From contig NC_014228.1 in assembly GCF_000252955.1 (NCBI RefSeq), positions 3,511,232-3,575,231 of the forward strand: DNA of 64,000 nucleotides, given 5' to 3'. The notes under the pieces are model-generated. The model was not told the origin of the DNA. It saw nothing but the letters and a program-made list of their open reading frames with translations, and did not search any database. The position numbers and the translations under genes were made by a program. The DNA comes from Xenorhabdus nematophila ATCC 19061. GTDB taxonomy: Bacteria; Pseudomonadota; Gammaproteobacteria; Enterobacterales; Enterobacteriaceae. This document shows positions 35,192-44,861 of the stretch, piece after piece; positions within the stretch are counted from its first letter, which is position 1; the number at the start of each line of letters is the position of its first letter.

Positions 35192-36049
35192 AGGAAATTT
35201 GAGCAGCACGATGATTTGGTATAATCAATTTCGCCAAACACTCACCAAACCTCACCATCATGCTACGAACTATGTTAACAGATTCCTGCTGGGATACGCT
35301 ATCTGCATTAATGCGACACTTTGGACTGACCTGCCATAAAGTCGAACATCGTCTTACCCTTGAAGGGCTCCTTTATCGAATGAGAACCGGTATCCCATGG
35401 CGTGACTTACCCCCGGAATTTGGTCGATGGAATACGGTCTTTGTTCGTTTTAATGCGTGGTCAAAAAATGGAATTTTACAGATGATATTCAAATGGTTAT
35501 CTGGTATTTCTGATAGGGAATGGTTGTTTATTGATGGCAGTATTATTCGCGCACATCAACATAGTGCCGGAGCAGCAACAGATAAAGATGAGGCGATAGG
35601 AAAAAGCCGTGGGGGACGGTCAACTAAGATTCATTTGGCCGTAGACAGTCAGGGTTTACCCGTTCATTTTGAGTTGTCAAGGGGGCAAACCCACGACATT
35701 AAGCATGCGGAAAGTTTGGTGAATCATTCCCCGGTATCCGATTTTGTGATTGCCGACAAAGGCTATGACAGTGAAACCGTCAGAAATATCATCAAACAAA
35801 AAGGAGCGACACCGGTCATTCCTTATCGAAAAAACAGCCGGAAATCAGACCAACGTCTAGACAAAGGGTGATATTGTTACCGCCATTTAGTGGAAAACGC
35901 GTTTGCCAAAATCAAACATTTTCGTGCTATAGCAACGAGATACGATAAATTAGAACGAAACTATGCCAGCATGTTAGCACTGGCATTTATTATTATCTGG
36001 TTACCAATGTGGGTTGATTGATTTATGGACACAAAACATCAACACGCCC
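35171..36049 (+). mobile_element. IS5-family (IS427-like) insertion sequence
   Basis: The ends GGGCGTGTTGACGTTTTATG and, reversed at the right, GGGCGTGTTGATGTTTTGTG are matching inverted repeats. TA lies on both sides (35169-35170 and 36050-36051). At 879 bp this is a usual IS427-group size. The left flank is the conjugative ATPase and the right flank is unrelated CDI DNA, so it marks a rearrangement point. Confidence 0.88.
35260..36021 (+). pseudogene. IS5-family transposase interrupted by a TGA
   Basis: ATG 35260 opens an IS427-type DDE transposase: GIPWRDLPPEFGRWNTVF, FIDGSIIRAHQHSAG (Asp), FVIADKGYDSETV (Asp). The frame meets TGA at 35869-35871 after RLDKG. The same frame then continues YCYRHLVENAFAKIKHFRAI (Glu) to a stop at 36019-36021. 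TGG-to-TGA would explain the break. The truncated 203-residue product lacks the catalytic Glu, so it should be inactive unless two-frame expression occurs. Confidence 0.85.
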
Positions 36050-36083
36050 TAGTACAAATAATGCCAATGGTGGCAGGTTGATG

Positions 36084-36113
36084 CGCTATCCCAGCACGGT
36101 GGCTGGGATAGCG
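36084..36113 (-). terminator. Strong hairpin after the immunity gene
   Basis: CGCTATCCCAGC (36084-36095) pairs perfectly over 12 bp with GCTGGGATAGCG (36102-36113). It lies just past the stop of the minus-strand immunity gene. A T-run is absent, so it may protect the mRNA end as well as terminate. Confidence 0.6.
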
Positions 36114-36119
36114 TTCAGA

Positions 36120-36455
36120 TTAGTCTTCGTATTTGAAGTCGACATTGAGCTTCATTTTTTCTACATCAACCGTCACTATACAACCTGACCAATGAGGTGG
36201 TTGTTCCGAATGAATGTTTTCAACAAAGAATTGCCTGAGTGAAACTAATAGTTCTCTTAATTTATGATCTGTGAGTCCATCCTCGGGTAAAAACCAATGT
36301 TTATCATTGCTATCATTGATGTAATTGTATTTAAATTGGCAGCAATTACCATCTAAGGATAATTGTGCGTCCATAATGATTTTTTTTGCGTCATCCGGCG
36401 CTGCGTTGAACAGGAGCTGACCAATTTCGGCATATATCTTATCGTCTAAACTCAT
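36120..36455 (-). CDS. cdiI: CDI immunity protein, DUF600/YezG-like
   Basis: A 111-residue acidic protein 21 bp downstream of the cdiA 3' end on the same strand, the standard place for a CdiI. YAEIGQLLFNAAPDDAKKII, the central Trp/Glu-rich segment and WSGCIVTVDVEKMKLNVDF resemble DUF600 (YezG-like) immunity proteins, which guard against nuclease toxins of polymorphic systems. It should bind and neutralise the endonuclease domain at the cdiA C-terminus. The family call is by pattern; the pairing is inferred from gene order. Confidence 0.7.
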   Translation of the reverse strand: MSLDDKIYAEIGQLLFNAAPDDAKKIIMDAQLSLDGNCCQFKYNYINDSNDKHWFLPEDGLTDHKLRELLVSLRQFFVENIHSEQPPHWSGCIVTVDVEKMKLNVDFKYED

Positions 36456-36476
36456 TATTTGCTCCCAGAAGCATTT

Positions 36477-39400
36477 TTAGTCATTATTAAAGTTGGCTCG
36501 TATTGGATCTTCACCACCTATTTTATAGGTAACATTAAAACTGGCCGGGCGTTTGTTGTCATCAGTATAAATTGGTTGTATTTTTACATCCACGGTCTTA
36601 CCGGATTTTAACGCATCATGCCAGCCTCTTTCCATGTTTCTCCATTCACCATGTCTATTTAAGCTGGCATTCATCGGCACCATATTCAGTTTTTCACCCG
36701 GTCCATTGAAAATAGAACCTATCAAATGGCCGCCATCATCGCCCGGATTCCCCTGATGACCCATTTTGCGCTGCTGATAGTAGTTACGGTCATTAGTTGA
36801 CAGGGTTAATGACGCTTCAACGCTAACCGGCCGGCTTAAGGAGTCAGTACGGTAGGTTTTGTTTCCATCCACATGGTAAGTTGCATTGGGTTCAGGGTTA
36901 TTCATTTGTTTATCCCAGGCTCTTTTTTTACCTGAGTCTACAATAATTACCGGGCCTGTAGAGGAAGTACCGGGCTGATTGGCCTGTTGATTGTGGATCC
37001 GCGTCCTGATGCTTTTTCCGGTCATCGAAAATTTAGTGTCTTCGCCACTCAGAAATTTCGCGCCGTTAAGGGCATATGCCAGTGCTTGACCGGCTCCATT
37101 GGTATAATTTTCAATAACGGCGTTATCTTTAGCCGATTCTTCATGTGTGAATGCAATAACGCTATTATCAAAATACAGTCTGCCGATAAAGGTCTCGACG
37201 GATTCCAGTGCCTGATTAGCATATTCGCTAAGTGTAACAGCACACATAGTCGGATTGGCCTGACACTCGGCTTTGACAGATTCTCGCTGTTCTGCCAGTT
37301 TATTGCGCGTTCTTTCAAAGATAGGAGCAGTGTTTTCTCCTTTTTTCTTTGCTGCTTTGATTGCTTCATCTAATTCAATCAACTCATGTGCAAAGAAATT
37401 ATGTTCAAGAACGATTTCACTGGCATTTGCACCACTGTTAGCGCCTTGTGCACTGTTTGTAGCAAATGCACCGGCAATACCACCGATGATTTTGCCACCG
37501 GCCAGAATTTGTGCGGGATCATTAAATGTCTTAGCCAGTGTCAGCGCACCAAGTTCAGCGGCGAGTGCGCCAGCGGCTGCGCCTCTGGCATCACCTCCAC
37601 CAATGTGTGCGGCAATAGCCGATACTGCAGCATGACTAATGGCCTTGCCAGGAGTACCGAGTACTTTGCCATAGTCTCCGATAACATTTGCCCCTTCCGC
37701 ATTAATTTGATTTCCAGCACTAGCAAGCAATGCTGTAGCGAAATTATCTTTAAAGCTGCCTCCATTAATGGTGGTATTTAAACTGGAGCTGATAATGGAT
37801 TGTCCAGCAACACGTTGGGCGACTTTGCTCCAATCTGCACCTTTACTTAATAGCGGGATATTTGAGTGGGTTGATGAAGCAACAGCGTTAGCCCCATCTT
37901 TCGCCGCACTCCAGCCCATGGCTTGATCGAATCCGGCCAATGCACCACCAATGGCCATGGAAGTAATGGTTGATTTTACCGTATCACTATTGCCTAGCTC
38001 TCTAAACGTTTTAGATAAGTTTCCTTGATTATTAACCAGGGTCACTGCTGCTTTAGAAGCTAAAGATGAGATACCGGCAATGGTTGCGCCGGAAACAAAA
38101 GCACCTGTAGTCGTTGCTGTTGCGGCCGTCGCTGTACCCACTCCCGTCGCTGTAGACGCTGTTGATGCGCCAGCCGAAACAGCTAAACCCGATCCTGCTG
38201 TCACTGCCGCTACTGCTATGGCTATAACCGCAGAGGCTACTGGGCTTAATTGTTGATGACTATAATCCCAATTAGAATACGCATCCTGAACTTCATTCCA
38301 TTTTACATCATGTCGGTTGTTTAAATCTTTTAACCAGGCTGCTTCTGGATTTTCGCCAAGAATGTTCAATGCCGTTTTCAGAGATTGGCTTTTCTGTGTT
38401 TTAATATCAGCGTTAATGCCTGAATTAGCCTCGACAGTAAATAAGCTCCCCGAAGATATCGCTGGTAATGTCCAGGTGGTATTATTATGTCCACTATTAG
38501 ATTGTTTGATGAATAAACCTTTCGAGCTACTGGTTATTTGCTCAAACGACGTATTTGGCATGGCGGTAAAATTAACTTTACCATGTGTACTAATAAGGCG
38601 AATATTTTTACCGGCTTCTATTTTACTCGCTTCATACGTACTGTCATCATGACTGAGCATAGTAATATTGCCGGCAGCAATAAATTCGCCGACGTCATGA
38701 CCCGTTTTGTGACTAATTTCAGTCGTTGTTTTAGTGCCCCCAAAGAAACCACCACTTGAGCTTTTTCGGGTTATTTCACGTTTTTCTGAATTCTGTTGTG
38801 CTTTGGCGTATAAATACCCGCCTTTAGCTGCCACATCGATAGTGCCGATACGCATGGCTTCAGCCGTATTATGGGCATCTATATCCGCTTGTAATTTTAT
38901 TTCAGAGTCACCTTTATTTTTAGCCTCTTGTTTAGCCTGAGCCAATTGATTATTCGCGGTAGCCAAAATATTTTTAGCCTGATTAAATCTGGACTCTATT
39001 TCATTGAATTTATTCTGTTTAGGTGCTAGTTTTTCTCTGTCTTCTTTGGTTGCTCTTGCAATTCGGTCATCCCTTATTTTTATAAGAGCTGGATATGTTG
39101 CTGCTGCACTTTCTGCGTTTATCTCTTTAAGTTGATCATAAGATTTTTCATAAACTTTAATTAATCGGTCTTCTTCATTTTTAATGATTTGTCTTAATTC
39201 ATTGACTTCTTTCTCTATAGGCGCTTTTTCTCTTGCAATGATTTCAAGCTTTTCTTGAGCCGATCTCACGTTAGCTTCTGCATTAATTACGGGGCCACTG
39301 TGATTTGACATTGGAATAGGGTCTTTCCAAATCGCGCCTAATCCTTTGGCCGTTAATTTAGTGGCTTCAAATAAAATACTCCCATTAGTAAAGAGTTTTA

Positions 39401-39578
39401 ATATTCCTCCGGCCGTTAACTCAGAGACTTCATTGGTTATTTTTTCAATTCTATAGCCATCTTTGGAATTGCTTTTATAAATAGCGATCGACTCGAAATT
39501 CATCTTCTTTTCTGAAGAAGCAATAATATTGCTATTTGCTGATAATTTAGAAGCTTCAGTTAAAATTTCACCGCCAGA
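36477..39578 (-). pseudogene. cdiA: cdiA 3' part: filamentous region and DNA/RNA nuclease toxin (gene split by IS21)
   Basis: The 3' part of a CdiA-type effector. From the IS junction the frame reads SGGEILTEASKLSANSNI into the MNFESIAIYKSN segment. Then come FHA-type repeats, a coiled coil, an Ala/Gly-rich hydrophobic stretch and a pretoxin region without a recognisable VENN motif. The last ~125 residues are the toxin: DDGGHLIGSIFNGPGE, LNMVPMNASLNRHG and WRNMERGWHDAL match the DNA/RNA non-specific endonuclease (NS_2) family. Without the IS, the gene would encode about 1912 residues. In its present state the toxin part has no secretion signal. Confidence 0.85.
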
Positions 39579-39658
39579 TGCGTATTACCATGAAAGAGAT
39601 CAGGTAATAGCATCGATGGAGATCACTTCTTACCCGACTCATAGAACCTGTTAATAAA

Positions 39659-40411
39659 CTATATGGACTGATCTCCATCTGTCAAGGTTGCACCTTGTTT
39701 ACGCATCGATTCGCCCTTCAATTCGACTTTGATACTCCCGTGAACCAGCCTGTCCAGGATGGCATCCGCATGGGTCGCATCCCCTATCATTTGGTGCCAT
39801 TTTTCTATCGGTAACTGGCTTATCAACAACACCGAACCCCGTTGATACAGCTGATCCACTATCTCCAGTAAATCACTGCGCTGGTCGGCGCTCAGACTCT
39901 CCAGTCCCCAGTCATCCAGGATAAGCAACTGACTGCGACTCAGTTTGCTCAACAACCGCGGATAACTGCCATCACCATGACTCTGGTAGCACAGGGCCAG
40001 CAACCCTTTCACCCGGTAGTAATACACCGTATAACCCTGACGGCAGTAATGCCGTCCCAATGCACAGGCAAAATACGTTTTCCCGCTGCCGGTCGCTCCC
40101 GTCAGCAGCAGATTCTGATGCTGTTTCAGCCACTGTGCCTGCGCCAGGCTTCTGACCTGCGCTTTCTCCAGACCCCGGCTGGCCCGGTAATCCAGCGCTT
40201 CCAGTTCGCCCTGAAGCCGGAAGCGAGCCTGCCTGATGAGCCGTTCTCCCTTCTGGTTTCGCCGATGGGTGATTTCTTCTTCAACCAGCAGCAATAAACG
40301 CTCTTCAAAGCTCAGTTCGTGATAGGACGTGGGCAGCGATAACTGCTGGCGAAGCGCTTCCCGAAAGCCGTTCAGCCTGAGTTCAGTGAGGTATTCATAA
40401 AGACTGTTCAC
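39659..40411 (-). CDS. istB: IS21 helper ATPase IstB
   Basis: A 250-residue AAA+ ATPase of the DnaC/IstB type that activates IstA and directs target choice. NLLLTGATGSGKTYFACALG is the Walker A region (near residue 105) and QLLILDDWGLESL the Walker B (near 170). It follows istA by 11 bp, the usual coupled layout. The frame is intact. Confidence 0.95.
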   Translation of the reverse strand: MNSLYEYLTELRLNGFREALRQQLSLPTSYHELSFEERLLLLVEEEITHRRNQKGERLIRQARFRLQGELEALDYRASRGLEKAQVRSLAQAQWLKQHQNLLLTGATGSGKTYFACALGRHYCRQGYTVYYYRVKGLLALCYQSHGDGSYPRLLSKLSRSQLLILDDWGLESLSADQRSDLLEIVDQLYQRGSVLLISQLPIEKWHQMIGDATHADAILDRLVHGSIKVELKGESMRKQGATLTDGDQSI

Positions 40412-40422
40412 GCGGGGACTCC

Positions 40423-41967
40423 TTAATGGTAATAATGACTGCCGCGCACGTTAGTGTGCTCAAGGTCAGCCAGCGGATCAACGGTATGGCGAGCGGGAAC
40501 CGGTTGTTTATCCAGCCCTTTATCAAGGATGGATTTCAGGCCTTTCAACCGGTAAATCCCCATCGCCAGAGCTCGGTGGCAGGCGTTGTTAAGACGTTCA
40601 TAGCCATAGCTTTTATGCAGTCCCATCACGCCGAGCACATAACGATACCCCTGCTCGGGATGCTGACGGGTGGCCAGGATATGCGTCACGTAGGTTTTGA
40701 CATGTTCTCCGGCCAGGGTGGCCCATTCGAGTAAGCGTTCCGGCGTCCATTGGGCATGATGCTGATGGGCGGGCGGCATGTGCTTCTCCTGGGTACTGTA
40801 GCCACATTGATGTCGCCGGGGATGCACCGCCACGACAGTCCCCTGGTGGTACAGAGTCACCTGTTCACGGCTGACATGGGCTTCTAATACGGTTCTCAGC
40901 AGTTGATAAGGTACGGAGTAATAATGTTTTTCCACTTCCACATGATAGTCGGGGTGAACCCGAACCTTTTTCACCTGGGTATAAAGATAAGGCTGCCGGG
41001 GTAACGGGTTGAGCGCCGGTTTATCCAGTTGTTCAAACAACGTCCTGCGGGACGCGTTGAGCTTTTGCATCGGTTTCTGATTCAGTCCTGCCAATAATTG
41101 TGCGATACGCTGGTTGAGAGACGCCAGGCTGAAGAAGGTTTCATGGCGGAGTTTCCCCATGATCCAGCGTTCAACCACCTGCACGGCCGATTCCACTTTG
41201 GCCTTGTCCCGGGGTTTGGCGGGGCGGGCGGGCATCACCGCCACCTGATAGTGCGCCAGCATCTGCTGGTAAGTCGGATTGATATCCGGATCATAACGGC
41301 AGGCCCGGGCGGTACTGCTTTTCAGGTTGTCCGGCACGACCAGGGCAGGCGTCCCGCCCAAATACTGAAAACAACGGACATGGCTCATGACCCAGTCTTC
41401 CAGCGTCTGGCTCCAGGTGGCTTCCGCATAGGTATAACTGGATGCCCCGAGGGTGGCGACAAAGACCTGAGCCTTACGGGCTTCGCCGGTGTCCGGGTTA
41501 ATGACCGGCAGCGTGGGACCGCAGTAATCGATAAATAATTTCTCACCGGCCTGATGCGGCTGACGCATAGAGGGCGCGGTGGTTTTCGCCCAGGCTTTAT
41601 ACAAGCGACAGTAGTGGTTATAGCTGTAATGCCCGCCCGGATGGCGTTGGGTATACTCTTCCCACAGGAGTTGCAGCGTCACGGTTTTAGCCGCCAGCGC
41701 TTTGTGCACTTCAGCCCAATCCGGCAGGGTGTGCTTTCTGAGCTGAACCCGAGTGTTTAAGAAGGCCCGTTTGAGCGTCGCATCATCCCAGTGTGGGGGT
41801 AACGGCCATTGAACCAGCCCCAGCTGAGCGGCCCGGTTGGCATAGCGTGAAACGACGGAAGGCGAGATAACCAGGCTGCGCGCAATCTGGCGGTGGCTGA
41901 GTCCGGCACCGTATTTTAGGCGCAGTATTTCTTTCAGTTTTCTCATAGTGATAGTCGGTGTTGGCAT
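40423..41967 (-). CDS. istA: IS21 transposase IstA
   Basis: A 514-residue DDE transposase. N-terminal HTH (LSHRQIARSLVISPSVVSRY); the catalytic core contains EKLFIDYCGPTLPV (Asp), PALVVPDNLKSST (Asp) and KPRDKAKVESAVQVVERWI (Glu); a C-terminal beta-barrel region follows. The start MPTPTITMRKLKE at 41967 is the normal family start; the frame extends 41 codons upstream into the IS end without family similarity. It appears functional. Confidence 0.94.
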   Translation of the reverse strand: MPTPTITMRKLKEILRLKYGAGLSHRQIARSLVISPSVVSRYANRAAQLGLVQWPLPPHWDDATLKRAFLNTRVQLRKHTLPDWAEVHKALAAKTVTLQLLWEEYTQRHPGGHYSYNHYCRLYKAWAKTTAPSMRQPHQAGEKLFIDYCGPTLPVINPDTGEARKAQVFVATLGASSYTYAEATWSQTLEDWVMSHVRCFQYLGGTPALVVPDNLKSSTARACRYDPDINPTYQQMLAHYQVAVMPARPAKPRDKAKVESAVQVVERWIMGKLRHETFFSLASLNQRIAQLLAGLNQKPMQKLNASRRTLFEQLDKPALNPLPRQPYLYTQVKKVRVHPDYHVEVEKHYYSVPYQLLRTVLEAHVSREQVTLYHQGTVVAVHPRRHQCGYSTQEKHMPPAHQHHAQWTPERLLEWATLAGEHVKTYVTHILATRQHPEQGYRYVLGVMGLHKSYGYERLNNACHRALAMGIYRLKGLKSILDKGLDKQPVPARHTVDPLADLEHTNVRGSHYYH

Positions 41968-42171
41968 GATAATCCTGACAATCAATTGAATTGATTTCAG
42001 GATAGGTGAAACACAACCTATGAGCGGACAGGAAATAACCTTGATGGAGATCACCCAATAACATCGGAGCACAAAAGTGATCTCCATCAAGGTTATTGAG
42101 CGATCTCGTTGAAGGGTATTAGGTGATCTTGATGGATGTTATTGGGTGATCTGCTTGGATGGTAATACGCA

Positions 42172-44813
42172 CCAGATATTAGATTAATATCTTTATTGGC
42201 TTTAATGGTTGTAATAATATTTTTATTCGGTGGTATAGCAATAACGGGGAGTGCATATTTTAAGACTTCTACCCCATTATTCTCAAAAAAATAGGGAATG
42301 CCTAATAAGTTTATTGAATTTCCGGCTAATAGATTTGTTGAACCTTGGGTTGAAATATCTGAACCTTCTAAGGTGATATCATGTTGTGCATTAATTAATA
42401 GATTGTTTCCGGATCTGATATGAGTTTGAAGTTTAAGTGCTTTAGTGACCGTGGAAACACTGAAATGGTTTGGTTCAAATTCTTTTGAATATTGATTGAA
42501 ATTGTAGCCAGCATATAGGTCAATATCTTTGTCAGCGTCTAAATTGACTCTGTTTAAGGACAGGTTTCCACCACTGTTGATTAAAATAGATCCTGATGAA
42601 TCTAATTTTGCAGTAGGGGATAAACTATCAAATAATTTTGCTTCCTGGTCAGTTGACAGTTGTTGAATTGGGTTATGGTGATTTAATAAATCATCAGTGT
42701 GCTCAATGGTAATATCTTTATTTGCATTGAATGCGATATTTTTACTTTTAGATACAAACAATGTATCTTTAATATAAATATCTTTTCCGGTTGAAATACT
42801 TAAATCGGCAGAAGCATCTAATTTACTCAATAAGCGAGTATTATCTGGATAAAAAGCTCTTAGAGAATTTTTTACATTTACGTTACCATCATGACTGATT
42901 AAGGAGATATTTTTACTTTTTAAATTACTGTCTAATAAATTAATATCATAACGCGCTGCGATAGATATATTTTCTCCAGCATTTAACACAGCTAATGATG
43001 TTTTAACTGCGTTATCAGCAATGATACTCACATCCTTATCTGCTTTTATTTCATTTGAAAGATAGACATCTTTAGCATGCAGCAAAATGTTTTTTGCATT
43101 TAAAGCTGCATAATTATTACCATAAATTACTTGATTGATATTGTTAGCTTCACTCGGTAATTCATTTTTTATAGATATTGATTCTTTAAAATCAGCAACC
43201 AAACTATTTTTAGCACTTAATATTGATTGGGAAACACTATTATTCTTCCATATTAAGATATCTCTGTTTAAAATATTTTCTCTATTTTCCGAACGAAAAT
43301 ATTCTTTATACTTCTCTAATAACCCAAAAGAAACTCCACTATTTTTTAAATGCGTTCCCGTCAGGATTAAATTATTTTTTGCAGAGATGCTACTATTTTT
43401 ATTGGTTAAAGTTTCTCCATATAAATAAGCATCATGACCTGATTCAATAACCGCCTGTTTGCTATCAACATTTGATACAAAATCAGCATGTTCCAGTTTA
43501 ATATCTTTATGGCGACTATCGATAAGAATGGGTTTATTAAAATCAAATTTGAATTTAGGGTAATCTCCATAGCCAGCATTAGAATTTATTTGGTGGTTTG
43601 TTTTAGTGACTTGTACATTTTCTTTTTCATTAACTAAATTTTGAGTTCTGATGATTAAATCACCACTGTTTGTTTTTATGGTACCGGATTTATTTTCAAC
43701 TAACTCGTTTTTTCCCCCTTCTGCATTTTTTTGGATCCACATATTTTTATTGGCTTGTAGCAGGGCTTGCGCCCCTGCATTGCTGATAGTGTCACCATAA
43801 ATCCTCATATCTTGCCCGGCAGTCACACTACTTTTATTACTCAGTTTGCTGCTGGCAAGAACGATATCCCGTTCTGCCTGAACAGGAGAATTCGGTCCGA
43901 TATTAATTTCTTTAGCCCCGGCATTTAAGTCGGTTTTAGCCTTAATATTGCCCAGTTCCATTTTGCCATTCGCACTGAGCGTAATATCCTGCTGATGGCT
44001 GGTAATATTTTTCAGGTTGACCCCAACCCCATTTTCCGTGGCAACCAGACGGATTTTATTGGCATACATACCGCCCAGCGCTTTGGTATCGACAGCTAAC
44101 TGTGGACGGTTCCCTTCTCCGGCAATGGTCTTTGCCGTGCCGTCTTTGAAGGAAATCTGATTAGCGCCCTGAGTAAATGCAAGATTCTTGGCCTGAATTT
44201 TACCATTCAGCTCTGTCGCCCGGCTGATAATATCGACATAATCTGTTGACTGACCATTTAACCCTTTACCCCCAATCGTGATTTGGCCTTTTGTCACTTT
44301 CAGGGCTTCCAGTGCCCCCTGAGTATCAAATTGCGGTTTACCCGTCGTTATTATTGCACCTGAGGTATTGATAAATCCGCATCCGTCACAGGTAATGCCA
44401 TTTGGGTTGGCTATCATGACGTTGGCTTTCTGACCGGCCACTTCCAGTTGCCCCAGCAGTTCAGAACGGCTGCTGCCGGTGACTTCGTTGATGATAAGTT
44501 CGGCCGCTTTTCCATGCAGATTGGCATTGGCACTGATTTGACCGGCCAGTTGAGATTTAACCGCCTGGGTGGCGTTATTTAATATGGCGCCCTGAATACC
44601 AGTATTAAATTCTTTATAAGTATTGTGAGATATTCCGGCATTATTGGGCGCAGCAATATTCACTACCGGCACATTGCCATTGTTGTGTACCTGTGTCTTC
44701 GGATTGTCAGGGGTAATACCGCCTGCGATTGCTGAGTTCAGCGGATATATGCCTGTCAGGTAAATCAAAAAATAACAGGTTCCCCTTGCCACCGGGCTGT
44801 TAAATTTATCCAT
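42172..44813 (-). pseudogene. cdiA: cdiA 5' part: TPS secretion domain and filamentous repeats (gene split by IS21)
   Basis: The 5' part of the CdiA/FHA-type exoprotein. It has a signal peptide (about residues 1-30, ending SAIAG) and the TPS domain with NNAGISHNTYKEFNTG, ILNEVTGSSRSELLG-like segments and ANPNGITCDGCGFIN, needed for recognition by CdiB. FHA beta-helix repeats continue to residue ~880. After the IS21 junction the frame runs into IS sequence and stops at 42093. Translation here would give a secreted beta-helix lacking the toxin. It starts 48 bp downstream of cdiB on the same strand. Confidence 0.88.
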
Positions 44814-44861
44814 GTTGTGTCCTTTGATTACATTAAGTCCAAATGTGTTGGTATGGTTTTA

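Larger units (their letters stand above)
39579..42171 (-). mobile_element. IS21-family element inserted in cdiA
   Basis: Terminal inverted repeats TGCGTATTACCAT (39579 onward) and ATGGTAATACGCA (ending 42171). The target duplication CCAGA is at 39574-39578 and 42172-42176. It carries istA and istB on the minus strand. Subterminal repeats of the type GATGGAGATCAC/ATAACATC occur several times near both ends, as expected for IS21 transposase binding sites. At 2593 bp it looks complete. Confidence 0.93.

Noticed and set aside
42121..42165. Tandem-like repeats at the IS21 right end, considered as a CRISPR-type array
   Set aside because: The repeats are short, imperfect and present at both ends of the element, as expected for IS21 transposase binding sites. 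No regular repeat-spacer array is seen anywhere in the window.
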